Shown here: piece by piece, positions 25,578 to 34,483 of the stretch
How positions within the stretch are numbered: position 1 is the stretch's first letter
Layout: each line of letters opens with the position of its first letter
Origin: Lachnospiraceae bacterium GAM79
GTDB lineage: Bacteria > Bacillota > Clostridia > Lachnospirales > Lachnospiraceae
Length of the DNA stretch: 64,000 nt
NCBI GenBank assembly: GCA_020735665.1
Contig: CP085928.1
Location: 944,001-1,008,000 of the forward strand
Direction: 5' to 3'
The notes under the pieces: generated by a model
The model's input: only the letters and a program-made list of their open reading frames with translations
What the model was told of the DNA's origin: nothing
The model's database searches: none
Position numbers and translations under genes: made by a program

Positions 25578-25800
25578 CGCAAAAATTTATGCATAAAGAA
25601 TAAGAGTTATGTGTAGAATGTTAAGATTGTATAGGAAAAAGAATACAAAACTTCTAAAAAATATGTAGCTTTTTGTTGAAAATCACATAAAATAGTGTTA
25701 GCATAAAATATATATGTTAGTATATTTGTGACGGAGCTGCGCAGAATTGGCTGAACCCGCTTCTGTGCCGGGGGAATGGTTATAATTAAGGAGATTGTAT
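25578..25800 (+). promoter_or_regulatory. Upstream region of the tubulin-like gene with a GC-rich hairpin
   Basis: AT-rich tract, then a hairpin near 25736-25766 (GCGCAGAA pairing with TTCTGTGC around GGCTGAACCCG) and a GGGGG run, ending in AAGGAG (25788-25793) before ATG 25801. The hairpin is much more GC-rich than its surroundings, so a leader element is possible; I do not recognise a known riboswitch. Confidence 0.3.
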
Positions 25801-28374
25801 ATGATACTTATTGATACGCAAAAAGAAGAATTTAGCAAACTGAGAGACATCCGCGTATTTGGAAGGATCAGTCATGATGACCGGTTTAATGGGAATTTGC
25901 TTGTAATTGGTTTAGGTGGAATCGGAAGCAGAACAGTTTGTAATTTAAAAGGAATGATGGTCGATGATATCACACCGGAGGATAATATTCATTTTCTGAT
26001 GGTTGATTCAGATATTCCCGAGATGGAACAGACAATTGAGGACAGTAAAGAACATATTGGTTTTAATGCACTTGAAGTATTAAGTATCTACAGACCTAAT
26101 ATTGAAAATATACTTGCGGATGGAATCAAGAAGAATCCGGTACATCCGAATCTAGCAAACTGGATGGATGCAGATTTTCCGGATGTAACAGTGACAAAGG
26201 ATGGTGCGCATGGCAATCGTCAGATCGGACGACTGATGTTTTCAAATGCTTATGAAGATATCCGTATGCTGTTATTTGACAGACTGGAAGAGATCCATGA
26301 TAAAGCGAATGGTAACTGGATGGATGTGATCATCGTATCAAGTCTTTCCGGCGGAACCGGAAGCGGTATCTTATCCGATCTTGCATATAATATTCGTGCA
26401 TACGGAAAGGCAAAAAAGTGGGCGAATCTTCGGATCGGAGGCTGTTTGTTAATGCCGGATGTTATATTTGGCAACAAGAGCGTAACCCAAGATCCGGAAT
26501 TAATGTTCCGAATGATGGCAAATGGCTGTGCTGCGTTAAAAGAAGTTGATTATTATATGAAGCTTTCAGAAAAGGATGATGCATATATATTTGAAAGCAC
26601 CACTCACAAGATGGTGATCCGGGAGAATCTGTTCGATGCATGTATGCTTGTATCCGGTAAAAAGGACAGTCAGGGATATCTGCCGGAGGGAACAATTCTT
26701 ATGGATACAGCAAGCTTCTTATATAAGCTTGCATGTAATAAATATATCGGTAACAATGATGTAAATGATGACAGGAAGCTGCTTCGTGATGTGTTCTTTG
26801 ATAACGAGAAATATTCTGTGACAAACTGGAAGATGGAGCATTCGGATTCTGAGATTGCGACAGCAAACTGTTATTATAAGGTTGTCAGTGAAGCAGATTA
26901 TAAGATACCAATCCGTGAGATTGAGAATATCTGTGAGAGTGATCTGTTCAATAAGGCGTATAAGCGATTATTTGTATCTCCGTTCGACAATCCGCAGATT
27001 GAAACGGATATTAAGGATGCTTTAAAGGAACTGGATGCTTTTCTTCATGCAGAGCCGGGGGATGAGATCAACCTCAGTGTGAACGGGTTGATCCAGTTTG
27101 GACAGTTTACGAAGCCAACCTATAAGATGATCAAGAAGCATACAGACGGACTCAGAGAACATATGGGTGAGAAGCTTGATAATATGGATAAGGAGCTTCC
27201 GGTTATGATCAAGTCCATTAAGAATAAATTATGGAATTCCTTAGATGCGGTAATTGCCAGATATATCGAGAAATGCGGTCCGTATGCAGCAATTGATATT
27301 ATCGGAGCACCGACAGCCGGTGTGGCAGATTCTACCAGAGGTATGATGGCAGAGGTTAAGAAGCTGCAGGAGCTTCACAGCAAATATACACCATCCGGTG
27401 AATATTCCAGAATTATAGAATCTATATGTGAGATTGTAGCAAAACGTTTCTTCACTTTTCCGTCTGCAAAGCGTGAGACAGAGAATGGATATTATGATGC
27501 CTGTATCAAAGAGACACTTGCTGCAGAACGAAATCGGATCATGGATGAGATTGATGCACAGGATCTGTTTGGTGATACACTTCGTTGGTTGCAGCAGCGA
27601 GCAGAGCGTTTGGATGAGATCTATTCCCAGTTCGGAGAAGACCTGAAGAATTCAATCGAGGATCTTGCAAATGAAGGTAAGGTAACAACCAAGAATATAT
27701 TAAAGAATGCAGCCAGACATGAATTCCTTCCGACTGATTATGTAAATGACAGTCGTATCAATGAGGTAAAGGATGGATTGATCCGGTTGATGTTAGATAA
27801 TGAAGCAAATATTGATAACGGAAGAGTTGTTCCTGTCAAGGATGCGATGGAGAAGATTTATCGTCGTTTATTCAGCGGTATCGGAGCATATGGTCCGGAG
27901 AAGATGTTATCCGTTGCATTCTCTGATAAGAAGCTTGCGGAGAATGATATCAATGTTATGTTTGGTTCACCGACAAATGACCGACGGGATGAAGTTATGC
28001 AGAAGGTAGCTGCTGCATTTGTAAATGATATTCAGGAAGAAAAGCAGTTATGTGTGCTCAAGGATGGCTACAAAGAACTTTTGTTAAATAAGAAATATAT
28101 ATCAGTGCCAAATGTAATGCCGTATTTCAGTAGGGCAGTAAAAGGAATCCTGATGGATAAACCATATAATGAGAAGGAGGATTCCATTACATTGAATCCT
28201 GGGGAGATCGAGATTTCGATCAATGATATGTATGTCGGCGTGCCTGCATCTATGATGGCATGTACAGCAGAGATGCAGAAAGCCTATAATGCAGTAGATA
28301 GTTCTTACAAAGGACTGCATATTGACGAAGTGAATAGGGATATGAGAGATTTCCCGAATCTTTGCACGTTATAA
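25801..28374 (+). CDS. Tubulin-like (tubulin_2-type) GTPase domain protein, 857 aa
   Basis: Start at ATG 25801, placed by AAGGAG at 25788-25793; the TTG two codons earlier is unlikely. Residues 30-50 form a Rossmann-like opening (LLVIGLGGIGSRT) and residues 184-189 read GGTGSG, the tubulin/FtsZ nucleotide-loop signature, in the context SSLSGGTGSGILSDLAYNIR. This combination and the size match the large bacterial tubulin-like family (tubulin_2), not FtsZ itself. The C-terminal two thirds are mostly helical and unassigned. No transmembrane segment. Its cellular role is unknown; it stands alone between the palindrome and a PPTase gene, and a weak terminator follows. Confidence 0.8.
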   Translation: MILIDTQKEEFSKLRDIRVFGRISHDDRFNGNLLVIGLGGIGSRTVCNLKGMMVDDITPEDNIHFLMVDSDIPEMEQTIEDSKEHIGFNALEVLSIYRPNIENILADGIKKNPVHPNLANWMDADFPDVTVTKDGAHGNRQIGRLMFSNAYEDIRMLLFDRLEEIHDKANGNWMDVIIVSSLSGGTGSGILSDLAYNIRAYGKAKKWANLRIGGCLLMPDVIFGNKSVTQDPELMFRMMANGCAALKEVDYYMKLSEKDDAYIFESTTHKMVIRENLFDACMLVSGKKDSQGYLPEGTILMDTASFLYKLACNKYIGNNDVNDDRKLLRDVFFDNEKYSVTNWKMEHSDSEIATANCYYKVVSEADYKIPIREIENICESDLFNKAYKRLFVSPFDNPQIETDIKDALKELDAFLHAEPGDEINLSVNGLIQFGQFTKPTYKMIKKHTDGLREHMGEKLDNMDKELPVMIKSIKNKLWNSLDAVIARYIEKCGPYAAIDIIGAPTAGVADSTRGMMAEVKKLQELHSKYTPSGEYSRIIESICEIVAKRFFTFPSAKRETENGYYDACIKETLAAERNRIMDEIDAQDLFGDTLRWLQQRAERLDEIYSQFGEDLKNSIEDLANEGKVTTKNILKNAARHEFLPTDYVNDSRINEVKDGLIRLMLDNEANIDNGRVVPVKDAMEKIYRRLFSGIGAYGPEKMLSVAFSDKKLAENDINVMFGSPTNDRRDEVMQKVAAAFVNDIQEEKQLCVLKDGYKELLLNKKYISVPNVMPYFSRAVKGILMDKPYNEKEDSITLNPGEIEISINDMYVGVPASMMACTAEMQKAYNAVDSSYKGLHIDEVNRDMRDFPNLCTL

Positions 28375-28392
28375 TAAATAGTATGAAAGAAT

Positions 28393-28454
28393 CCTGCATG
28401 TGGAGGTGTATGAAACCGTTAGTGTTTTTCAAACTTTCGTATGTGGGTTTTTTT
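28393..28454 (+). terminator. Probable terminator of the tubulin-like gene
   Basis: CCTGCATG (28393-28400) pairs with TATGTGGG (28440-28447), three pairs being G-U, followed by seven T. The stem is weak but well placed, about 20 bp after the stop. Confidence 0.5.
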
Positions 28455-28628
28455 ATTTTATAGGAAAGAAGCTTGTCCGGATAACAGATTTTATTCAGCA
28501 AATATATGCGTTAGCGGCAGATTTTGTTTCGTAAATATATGCTTTGATGCTATATAAAATTTGATTTTTACCGGAATATGGTTATACTAGAAAAAGATTT
28601 ACATGAATAGATAGAAAGGAAAATTTCC

Positions 28629-29333
28629 ATGCTGATTTGGTATGCGGATGTGTCGGATATGACAGAGGAGCAGATGAAAAAGTATCTGGAAGAGCTGTCT
28701 GAGTATCGTTTGGAAAAAGTGAATAGGCTTCGATATGAGAAGGATAAGAAATTGTCGGTTGCTGCGGGAATTTTGCTTGACCGGGCGTTAAAAGAGTGTC
28801 ATTTGTCTGAGAAAGACTGTCGCTATCAGATCATGGAGCATGGCAAGGTTTATCTGGCAGATCATCCTGAGATAGCATTTAATATCAGTCACAGCGGATG
28901 CGTTGCAGTTCTGATCTTTCATAAAGAAACGAAACACGATCTGTCCTGTGGCATTGATATCGAGCTGATACAGGGTGGACGGGAGAAGATCGTGAACCGG
29001 TTATTTTCAGAAGCGGACAAAGAACAATATAAGAAGTTGGATCCGGATGCGGCTGCGTTATATTTTGCGCGGGTCTGGACCCGGATGGAATCATTTGGTA
29101 AGATGACAGGAAAAGGACTTGATTTTTCAGATCCGACTCAGAAAAAAATTATGGATCGTTCAGAGATGAAAAAGAAAAATGTCTATTTCCGAGAATTCAG
29201 AATAACAGATAAAACAGGTCGGGAATATAATCTCTGTGCCTGTGCAGATAAGGAAGGTTTGTTAGAAGAAACTGTATTTTCTGATAAGTCGGTTCTTTTT
29301 TCTTCTCAGAATGTAGATTGTGTGGTAATATGA
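28629..29333 (+). CDS. 4'-phosphopantetheinyl transferase superfamily protein, 234 aa
   Basis: Sfp-type enzyme that moves phosphopantetheine from CoA to a serine of carrier proteins. The magnesium-binding GIDIE (Gly108, Asp110, Glu112) and the second motif W-T-R-M-E-S-F-G-K (Trp150, Glu154, Lys158) are intact, preceded by FNISHSG, a usual substrate block. Length 234 aa fits the Sfp group, not the short AcpS group. No NRPS/PKS genes are in the window, so the target carrier protein is unknown. Ribosome binding site AAAGGA. Confidence 0.9.
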   Translation: MLIWYADVSDMTEEQMKKYLEELSEYRLEKVNRLRYEKDKKLSVAAGILLDRALKECHLSEKDCRYQIMEHGKVYLADHPEIAFNISHSGCVAVLIFHKETKHDLSCGIDIELIQGGREKIVNRLFSEADKEQYKKLDPDAAALYFARVWTRMESFGKMTGKGLDFSDPTQKKIMDRSEMKKKNVYFREFRITDKTGREYNLCACADKEGLLEETVFSDKSVLFSSQNVDCVVI

Positions 29334-29384
29334 TGATGAAAATTTATGTACTGCTACATAAGTGAAGTTTTGGAGGAACATGAT

Positions 29385-29888
29385 ATGAGTAAAAAAGCTA
29401 CGAAAGCACTGAATAATCCGTATTATATCGCAAGATATAATGCATCAAAGAATAATCCAAATCTTACCAGCCGGGAAAAGACGGCTGAGATTTTAAATAT
29501 TGACCGGACGCGGTTATCACGGATCGAGCTTGGCATGTCAGTTCCTTATCCGGAAGAAGTTCTGGCGATGGCGGATGTATATGAGATACCGGAGCTTTGT
29601 AATATGTATTGCTCAGGGGAGTGTGCAATCGGTCGTGAGACAGTGAAACCGATCAATGCAGATAGCTTGGATCGACTGATCCTTCAGTTCCTTGGATCTT
29701 CTCAGAAGATGGAGAATATTACGGAGCAACTGATCAATATCACCTCCGATGGAATTGTAGATGAAGGAGAACTGGAGCAGTTTGATTCGGTTCTGTCTGA
29801 ATTGGAAAAAATGTCGGTCAACATTCAATCGTTGATGATGTGGGCTAAAAAAAATAAAGATTCAATTATGAGTAAAAGAGGAAATTAG
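29385..29888 (+). CDS. XRE-family regulator upstream of prfC, 167 aa
   Basis: Starts at ATG 29385 behind GGAGGAACATGAT. A helix-turn-helix lies at about residues 15-65 (TSREKTAEILNIDRTRLSRI, then PYPEEVLAMADVY), followed by a CNMYC...C cysteine cluster and a helical, probably dimerising C-terminus. The stop is 2 bp before prfC, so the two genes are translationally linked. A regulator cotranscribed with release factor 3 is unusual and may be autoregulatory (inference). Confidence 0.82.
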   Translation: MSKKATKALNNPYYIARYNASKNNPNLTSREKTAEILNIDRTRLSRIELGMSVPYPEEVLAMADVYEIPELCNMYCSGECAIGRETVKPINADSLDRLILQFLGSSQKMENITEQLINITSDGIVDEGELEQFDSVLSELEKMSVNIQSLMMWAKKNKDSIMSKRGN

Positions 29889-29890
29889 AA

Positions 29891-31489
29891 ATGGCAGACA
29901 AGAATATCGAAAACGAGATTAAGAAAAGAAGAACATTTGCGATCATATCCCACCCGGATGCCGGTAAGACGACTTTAACAGAGAAGTTTCTCCTGTTTGG
30001 TGGTGCAATCAATACGGCAGGATCGGTAAAAGGAAAAGCAAATTCCAAATATGCGGTATCCGATTGGATGGATATTGAGAAGGAGAGAGGTATATCAGTT
30101 ACCTCATCCGTTCTTCAGTTTAATTATGAAGGCTACTGTATCAATATTCTTGATACACCGGGACATCAGGATTTCTCAGAAGACACATATCGAACCCTGA
30201 TGGCTGCGGATTCTGCTGTTATGGTTATTGATGCCTCAAAGGGTGTAGAGGCACAGACGATCAAGCTTTTTAAGGTCTGTGTAATGCGTCATATCCCGAT
30301 TTTTACATTTATTAATAAGATGGATCGTGATGCAAGAGATACATTTGAATTGTTAGATGAGATTGAAAATGTCCTTGGAATACGTACCTGTCCGATGAAC
30401 TGGCCAATCGGTTCCGGTAAGGAATTTAAGGGTGTCTATGACAGAGAGACCAAGATGGTCGATACCTTTGAAGCAATCTCAACCGGTGGTGCGAAGAAGG
30501 CTGCGGAGACGCAATATCATATCGAGGATCAGGAGCTTAAGGATCTGATCGGACCGTACCTGTATGACCAGTTTAAGGAAGAAATTGAATTGGTTGACGG
30601 TGCAACCGATGAAGTCGATCTCGAGAAGGTTCAGAAGGGAGAGCTTTCACCCGTATTCTTTGGTTCTGCACTGAATACATTCGGTATCGATATGTTCCTG
30701 AATTATTTCCTGAAAATGACGACACCTCCTCTTGGAAGAATGTCGGATCAGGGTGTGATCGATCCGGTTACAGAACCATTTTCAGCTTTCGTATTTAAGA
30801 TACAGGCAAATATGAATAAAGCGCATCGTGACAGAATCGCATTTATGCGTATCTGTTCAGGTAAATTTGAAGCCGGTATGGAGGTTTACCATGCAGCCAG
30901 TAAGCGTAAATTAAAATTATCCCAGCCGCAGCAGCTTATGGCGCAGGATCGTAAGATCGTAGAAGAAGCATATGCGGGTGATGTAATCGGTGTATTTGAT
31001 CCGGGATTATTTTCAATCGGTGATACTCTTACATTTCCGGGTAAGAAATTCCAGTACGAAGGAATTCCGACATTTGCGCCGGAGCATTTCTGTCGTGTTG
31101 TTCAGATGAATACGATGAAGCGTAAGCAGTTTGTACAGGGTGTTACTCAGATCGCACAGGAGGGTGCAATTCAGATCTTTCAGGAGTTTACAGCAGGATT
31201 GTCTGAGATTATCGTAGGTGTTGTAGGTGTTCTTCAGTTTGATGTATTAAAATACAGACTGGAGAATGAATATGGATGTGAGATCCGTTTAGAGCCGATC
31301 CCTTATAACTATATCCGTTGGGTAAAAGATCCATCTACAGATCTTACAAAGCTGAAACGTGTCAGCGATGTTAAGAAGGTGAAGGATATGAAGGGTAATC
31401 CATTATTGTTATTTGCAAATGAATGGGTTATCAATCAGGTGCTTGAGCATAATGAAGGACTGGAACTGTTAGAGTTCAGAAAGAATTAA
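29891..31489 (+). CDS. prfC: Peptide chain release factor 3
   Basis: Translational GTPase that recycles RF1/RF2 from the ribosome after termination. G1 is SHPDAGKTT (Lys26), then the switch region DWMDIEKERGISVTSS, G3 DTPGHQDF and G4 NKMD. The switch block WMDIEKERGIS and the length of 532 aa are characteristic of RF3, not EF-G. The C-terminal domains include GVVGVLQFDVLKYRLENEYG, another RF3 hallmark. It follows the XRE gene by 2 bp. Confidence 0.95.
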   Translation: MADKNIENEIKKRRTFAIISHPDAGKTTLTEKFLLFGGAINTAGSVKGKANSKYAVSDWMDIEKERGISVTSSVLQFNYEGYCINILDTPGHQDFSEDTYRTLMAADSAVMVIDASKGVEAQTIKLFKVCVMRHIPIFTFINKMDRDARDTFELLDEIENVLGIRTCPMNWPIGSGKEFKGVYDRETKMVDTFEAISTGGAKKAAETQYHIEDQELKDLIGPYLYDQFKEEIELVDGATDEVDLEKVQKGELSPVFFGSALNTFGIDMFLNYFLKMTTPPLGRMSDQGVIDPVTEPFSAFVFKIQANMNKAHRDRIAFMRICSGKFEAGMEVYHAASKRKLKLSQPQQLMAQDRKIVEEAYAGDVIGVFDPGLFSIGDTLTFPGKKFQYEGIPTFAPEHFCRVVQMNTMKRKQFVQGVTQIAQEGAIQIFQEFTAGLSEIIVGVVGVLQFDVLKYRLENEYGCEIRLEPIPYNYIRWVKDPSTDLTKLKRVSDVKKVKDMKGNPLLLFANEWVINQVLEHNEGLELLEFRKN

Positions 31490-31523
31490 ATAAATGAATA
31501 ATCTACCTTGAAAATGTAAATCC

Positions 31524-31546
31524 TTTTCTTATGAGGCCTAAGAAAA
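31524..31546. other. Inverted repeat between prfC and sigG
   Basis: TTTTCTTA and TAAGAAAA form a perfect 8-bp stem around TGAGGCC. No T-run follows on either strand, so it is a weak terminator candidate at best; it could be an operator for the downstream sigma factor gene. Confidence 0.35.
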
Positions 31547-31590
31547 AATCCGTTTGACAGACAGGCAGACATAAGCAGGAGGAACATGAT

Positions 31591-32367
31591 ATGGCACTGA
31601 ACAGGGTAGTGATATGTGGTGTGAATACAGCCAGACTTCCGTTACTGACAGACAAGGAAAAGGATGAATTGTTTGACAGGATCGAGCAGGGAGATATGGC
31701 TGCCAGAGAGACCTTTATCAAGGGCAATCTGCGACTGGTTCTGAGTGTGATCCAGAGATTTTCGAATTCAAATGAGAACCCTGACGATCTGTTTCAGGTT
31801 GGATGCATAGGATTGATAAAAGCAATTGATAATTTTGACCGGAGTCTGAATGTGAAGTTTTCGACATATGCAGTTCCGATGATACTTGGAGAATGTCGGA
31901 GGTATCTGCGGGATAATAACAGTATCAGGGTATCCAGGTCGTTAAGAGATATTGCATATAAGGCAATCTACACAAAGGATGCTTTGTTAAAGAAGTTGGA
32001 TCGGGAACCGACCGTGGATGAAATTGCAAAGGAGATCGATGTAGCACCGGAAGATATCACGACAGCACTGGATGCCATATCGACACCGGTTTCATTATAT
32101 GAGCCTGTTTATCAGGAAGGCGGAGATACGTTATATATCGTAGATCAGTTAAGTGATAAGAAGAATAAAGAAGAAAATTGGGTAGAGAATATTTCATTGA
32201 AAGAGGCAATGAAGAAATTAAACGAGAGAGAATATAATATATTAAGGCTCCGTTTCTTTGAAGGAAAGACACAGACCGAGGTCGCATCGGAGATCGCAAT
32301 TTCACAGGCGCAGGTCAGCCGTATCGAAAAGAGTGCGATCAAATCTCTAAAGGGCTACCTCAGATAA
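31591..32367 (+). CDS. sigG: Sporulation sigma factor sigma-G
   Basis: Sigma-70 family factor directing forespore gene expression. It opens with NRVVICGVNTARLPLL, the N-terminal signature of SigG. Region 2 (NPDDLFQVGCIGLIKAIDNF ... FSTYAVPMILGECRRYLRDN), region 3 and region 4 (LRLRFFEGKTQTEVASEIAI...QAQVSRIE) are complete; 258 aa is the normal length. It is not next to spoIIGA-sigE here, the usual location. Its presence indicates a sporulation pathway in the lineage. It shares the leader GGAGGAACATGATATG with the XRE gene at 29385. Confidence 0.92.
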   Translation: MALNRVVICGVNTARLPLLTDKEKDELFDRIEQGDMAARETFIKGNLRLVLSVIQRFSNSNENPDDLFQVGCIGLIKAIDNFDRSLNVKFSTYAVPMILGECRRYLRDNNSIRVSRSLRDIAYKAIYTKDALLKKLDREPTVDEIAKEIDVAPEDITTALDAISTPVSLYEPVYQEGGDTLYIVDQLSDKKNKEENWVENISLKEAMKKLNEREYNILRLRFFEGKTQTEVASEIAISQAQVSRIEKSAIKSLKGYLR

Positions 32368-32378
32368 TATATGGACGA

Positions 32379-32574
32379 TTAAGAGGTATCTATATATTTA
32401 TTCTACAGAGCATTTTCATTCTATTTTTACGCTGTATAACTTTGAACTAACCTCGGCTAAATAGCCTTGGTAAGGGCTCAGTTATCACGTAGCGGTACTA
32501 AACTCACCGCCTTGCGGTTCGTTAAGGACCGACATGAAAAAGGTCTGTAGAACAAAATATAGATACCTCTTTAT
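32379..32574. repeat. ~195-bp long-stem palindromic element after sigG
   Basis: AAGAGGTATCTATATATTTA followed by TTCTACAGAGCATTTTCAT on the left pairs with the reverse complement on the right (ATGAAAAAGGTCTGTAGAAC, then AAAATATAGATACCTCTT), a stem of nearly 40 bp with few mismatches. The centre carries smaller hairpins (GGCTAAATAGCC, ACCGCCTTGCGGT). The shape resembles the element at 25339-25577 but the sequence differs. It lies between convergent genes (sigG and the argH operon) and could be an oversized terminator, a structured RNA or a small mobile element. Confidence 0.65.
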
Positions 32575-32652
32575 TTGTTTATAGGTAAATCTGTGTTATT
32601 GTGATTTCCCATATTTTATTTTAGTTTTTACATTTATTGTGCTTTTTTTGCT

Positions 32653-32883
32653 CTATTTATTCTTGTTTTGAGCTTCTAGCTGTGATTTGGCTTCGGTGGC
32701 AAGCTCTGCCATATAGTCCTGAACGGTTGTGCCGCCGGTGTCGCTGTTTTTCATGAGATTTGCTTTCAGCTTTTCTACTTCCTCGAGTGGAAGATCGCTC
32801 ATTATGGCAACCTCGGCCGGTTCGATGTGAACATTTAACATTCGTTCAGCCAGATCATATTTTGCTTTTGTTGTTCGATTCAT
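32653..32883 (-). CDS. Small hypothetical protein downstream of argH, 76 aa
   Basis: A 76-residue, soluble, charged helical protein. The segment AEVAIMSDLPLEEVEKLKANL resembles the short 'is active, then evaluate' helix pair found at the ends of Rpn/PD-(D/E)XK-type nucleases, but the catalytic part is absent, so no function is assigned. It starts 15 bp after the argH stop, has a GGAGATGAATC-type ribosome binding site, and is probably cotranscribed with argH. Confidence 0.65.
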   Translation of the reverse strand: MNRTTKAKYDLAERMLNVHIEPAEVAIMSDLPLEEVEKLKANLMKNSDTGGTTVQDYMAELATEAKSQLEAQNKNK

Positions 32884-32898
32884 TTCTGATTCATCTCC

Positions 32899-34284
32899 TT
32901 ACTTATTCAGATCCTTCAGATAAGCTTCGTTGATCTCGATGATCTTATTCATAGCTTCCGGTCCCGGAGCACCGATTGTATTACGTTTATTGACACATTC
33001 TTCCATGCTGATCGCCAGATAGATGTCGTCTTCAAATACCGGGCAGATTGCCTTGTAATCGTCTAGTGGAAGCTCATCCAGCGAGATGTTCCGTTCGATA
33101 CAGGTGAGAACCAGTTCACCTACGATGCCGTGAGCATCACGGAATGGAACACCGTGGTTTACCAGATAATCGGCAGCATCCGTAGCATTTGTGAATCCGT
33201 TCTTTGCAGATGCTTCCATACGGTCTTTATTTACAGTCATAGTTTTTATCATACCGTTAAATAATGCGATACATCCCTTTACGGTATCGATCGCATCAAA
33301 GGTAAATTCCTTATCCTCTTGCATATCCTTATTATAAGCAAGCGGAATTCCCTTCATTGTGGTAAGGAGAGAAGTCAGTGCGCCATAGACACGTCCGGTC
33401 TTACCACGAACCAGCTCTGCGATATCAGGGTTTTTTTTCTGTGGCATGATCGAGCTTCCTGTGCTGTATGCGTCATCCAGTTCGACAAACTGATATTCAT
33501 TTGTATTCCAGATAATGATCTCCTCTGAGAAACGGCTCAGATGCATCATGATCGTTGAAAGAGCGGATAATAATTCGATGCAGTAATCACGGTCTGCGAC
33601 AGAATCCATACTGTTAAGAGTAGGACCTGCAAAATCAAGCAGGGAAGCAGTTAGCTCACGATCCAGAGGGTAAGTTGTGCCGGCTAAAGCACCGGAGCCC
33701 AGTGGACAGTAATTCATTCTTGCATAGATATCACACAGACGGCCGTAATCACGCTTGAACATCTCCATGTATGCACCAAAGTGATGGGCGAGAGTGATCG
33801 GCTGCGCCTTCTGTAAATGTGTAAATCCGGGCATATATGTGTGGATATGTTCCTTCATCAGGGAATGTAAGGTGTTCATTAATTCCAGTACAAGAGCTTT
33901 AATTTCAACGATCTCATCTCTTACATAGAGCTTCATATCAAGAGCTACCTGATCATTACGGCTTCTTCCGGTATGTAATTTCTTACCGGTATCACCGATA
34001 CGGTCAATCAGATTTGCTTCTACAAAGCTGTGAATATCTTCATATTTGGATGTGATTTCAAGTGTACCATTTTCCACATCGGTAAGTATGCTGTTTAAGC
34101 CGTCGATGATCTGATCTCGTTCTGCTTCTGTAAGGATGCCGGATGCTGCAAGCATGGTAACATGCGCAATGCTTCCGCGGATATCCTGTTTATAGAACTT
34201 CTGATCAAAAGAGATCGAAGCATTAAAGTTATATACTAATTGGTCTGTTTCTTTTGTAAAACGACCACCCCAGAGCTGTGCCAT
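32899..34284 (-). CDS. argH: Argininosuccinate lyase
   Basis: Last step of arginine synthesis: argininosuccinate to arginine and fumarate, in the cytoplasm. The family signature GSSIMPQKKNPD is present, with the N-terminal LWGGRF and the HTGRSRNDQ block. Length 461 aa is normal. Transcribed on the minus strand, with the 76-residue protein behind it; argG is not in the window. Confidence 0.96.
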   Translation of the reverse strand: MAQLWGGRFTKETDQLVYNFNASISFDQKFYKQDIRGSIAHVTMLAASGILTEAERDQIIDGLNSILTDVENGTLEITSKYEDIHSFVEANLIDRIGDTGKKLHTGRSRNDQVALDMKLYVRDEIVEIKALVLELMNTLHSLMKEHIHTYMPGFTHLQKAQPITLAHHFGAYMEMFKRDYGRLCDIYARMNYCPLGSGALAGTTYPLDRELTASLLDFAGPTLNSMDSVADRDYCIELLSALSTIMMHLSRFSEEIIIWNTNEYQFVELDDAYSTGSSIMPQKKNPDIAELVRGKTGRVYGALTSLLTTMKGIPLAYNKDMQEDKEFTFDAIDTVKGCIALFNGMIKTMTVNKDRMEASAKNGFTNATDAADYLVNHGVPFRDAHGIVGELVLTCIERNISLDELPLDDYKAICPVFEDDIYLAISMEECVNKRNTIGAPGPEAMNKIIEINEAYLKDLNK

Positions 34285-34424
34285 AATGTAGTTCCTCTTT
34301 TCTCTAAAATTATTTTAACTGTTTCATTTTACAACAGGATGAGAGCTTAATCAACAAAAACAGGGATTAGCAGAAGAATTTTGCATGGTAAATATCAAAT
34401 TTTTATGAAAAAGATATTTACAGG

Positions 34425-34454
34425 TTTACAGCAGTTGTGGACAGATGATAAAAT
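34425..34454 (+). promoter_or_regulatory. Promoter of the transglutaminase-like protein gene
   Basis: TTTACA (34425-34430), 18 bp, TAAAAT (34449-34454). It places the transcript start near 34461, which argues against the TTG at 34463 as start codon. Confidence 0.5.
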
Positions 34455-34483
34455 AACCTAAATTGTCAGAATGGATGGATTGG

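Noticed and set aside
25730-25775. Possible riboswitch before the tubulin-like gene
   Set aside because: Only one short GC-rich hairpin is seen, with no core motif of a known riboswitch and no terminator or sequestered ribosome binding site.
31524-31546. Intrinsic terminator after prfC
   Set aside because: The 8-bp stem is perfect but no T-run follows on either strand; kept only as an unexplained inverted repeat.
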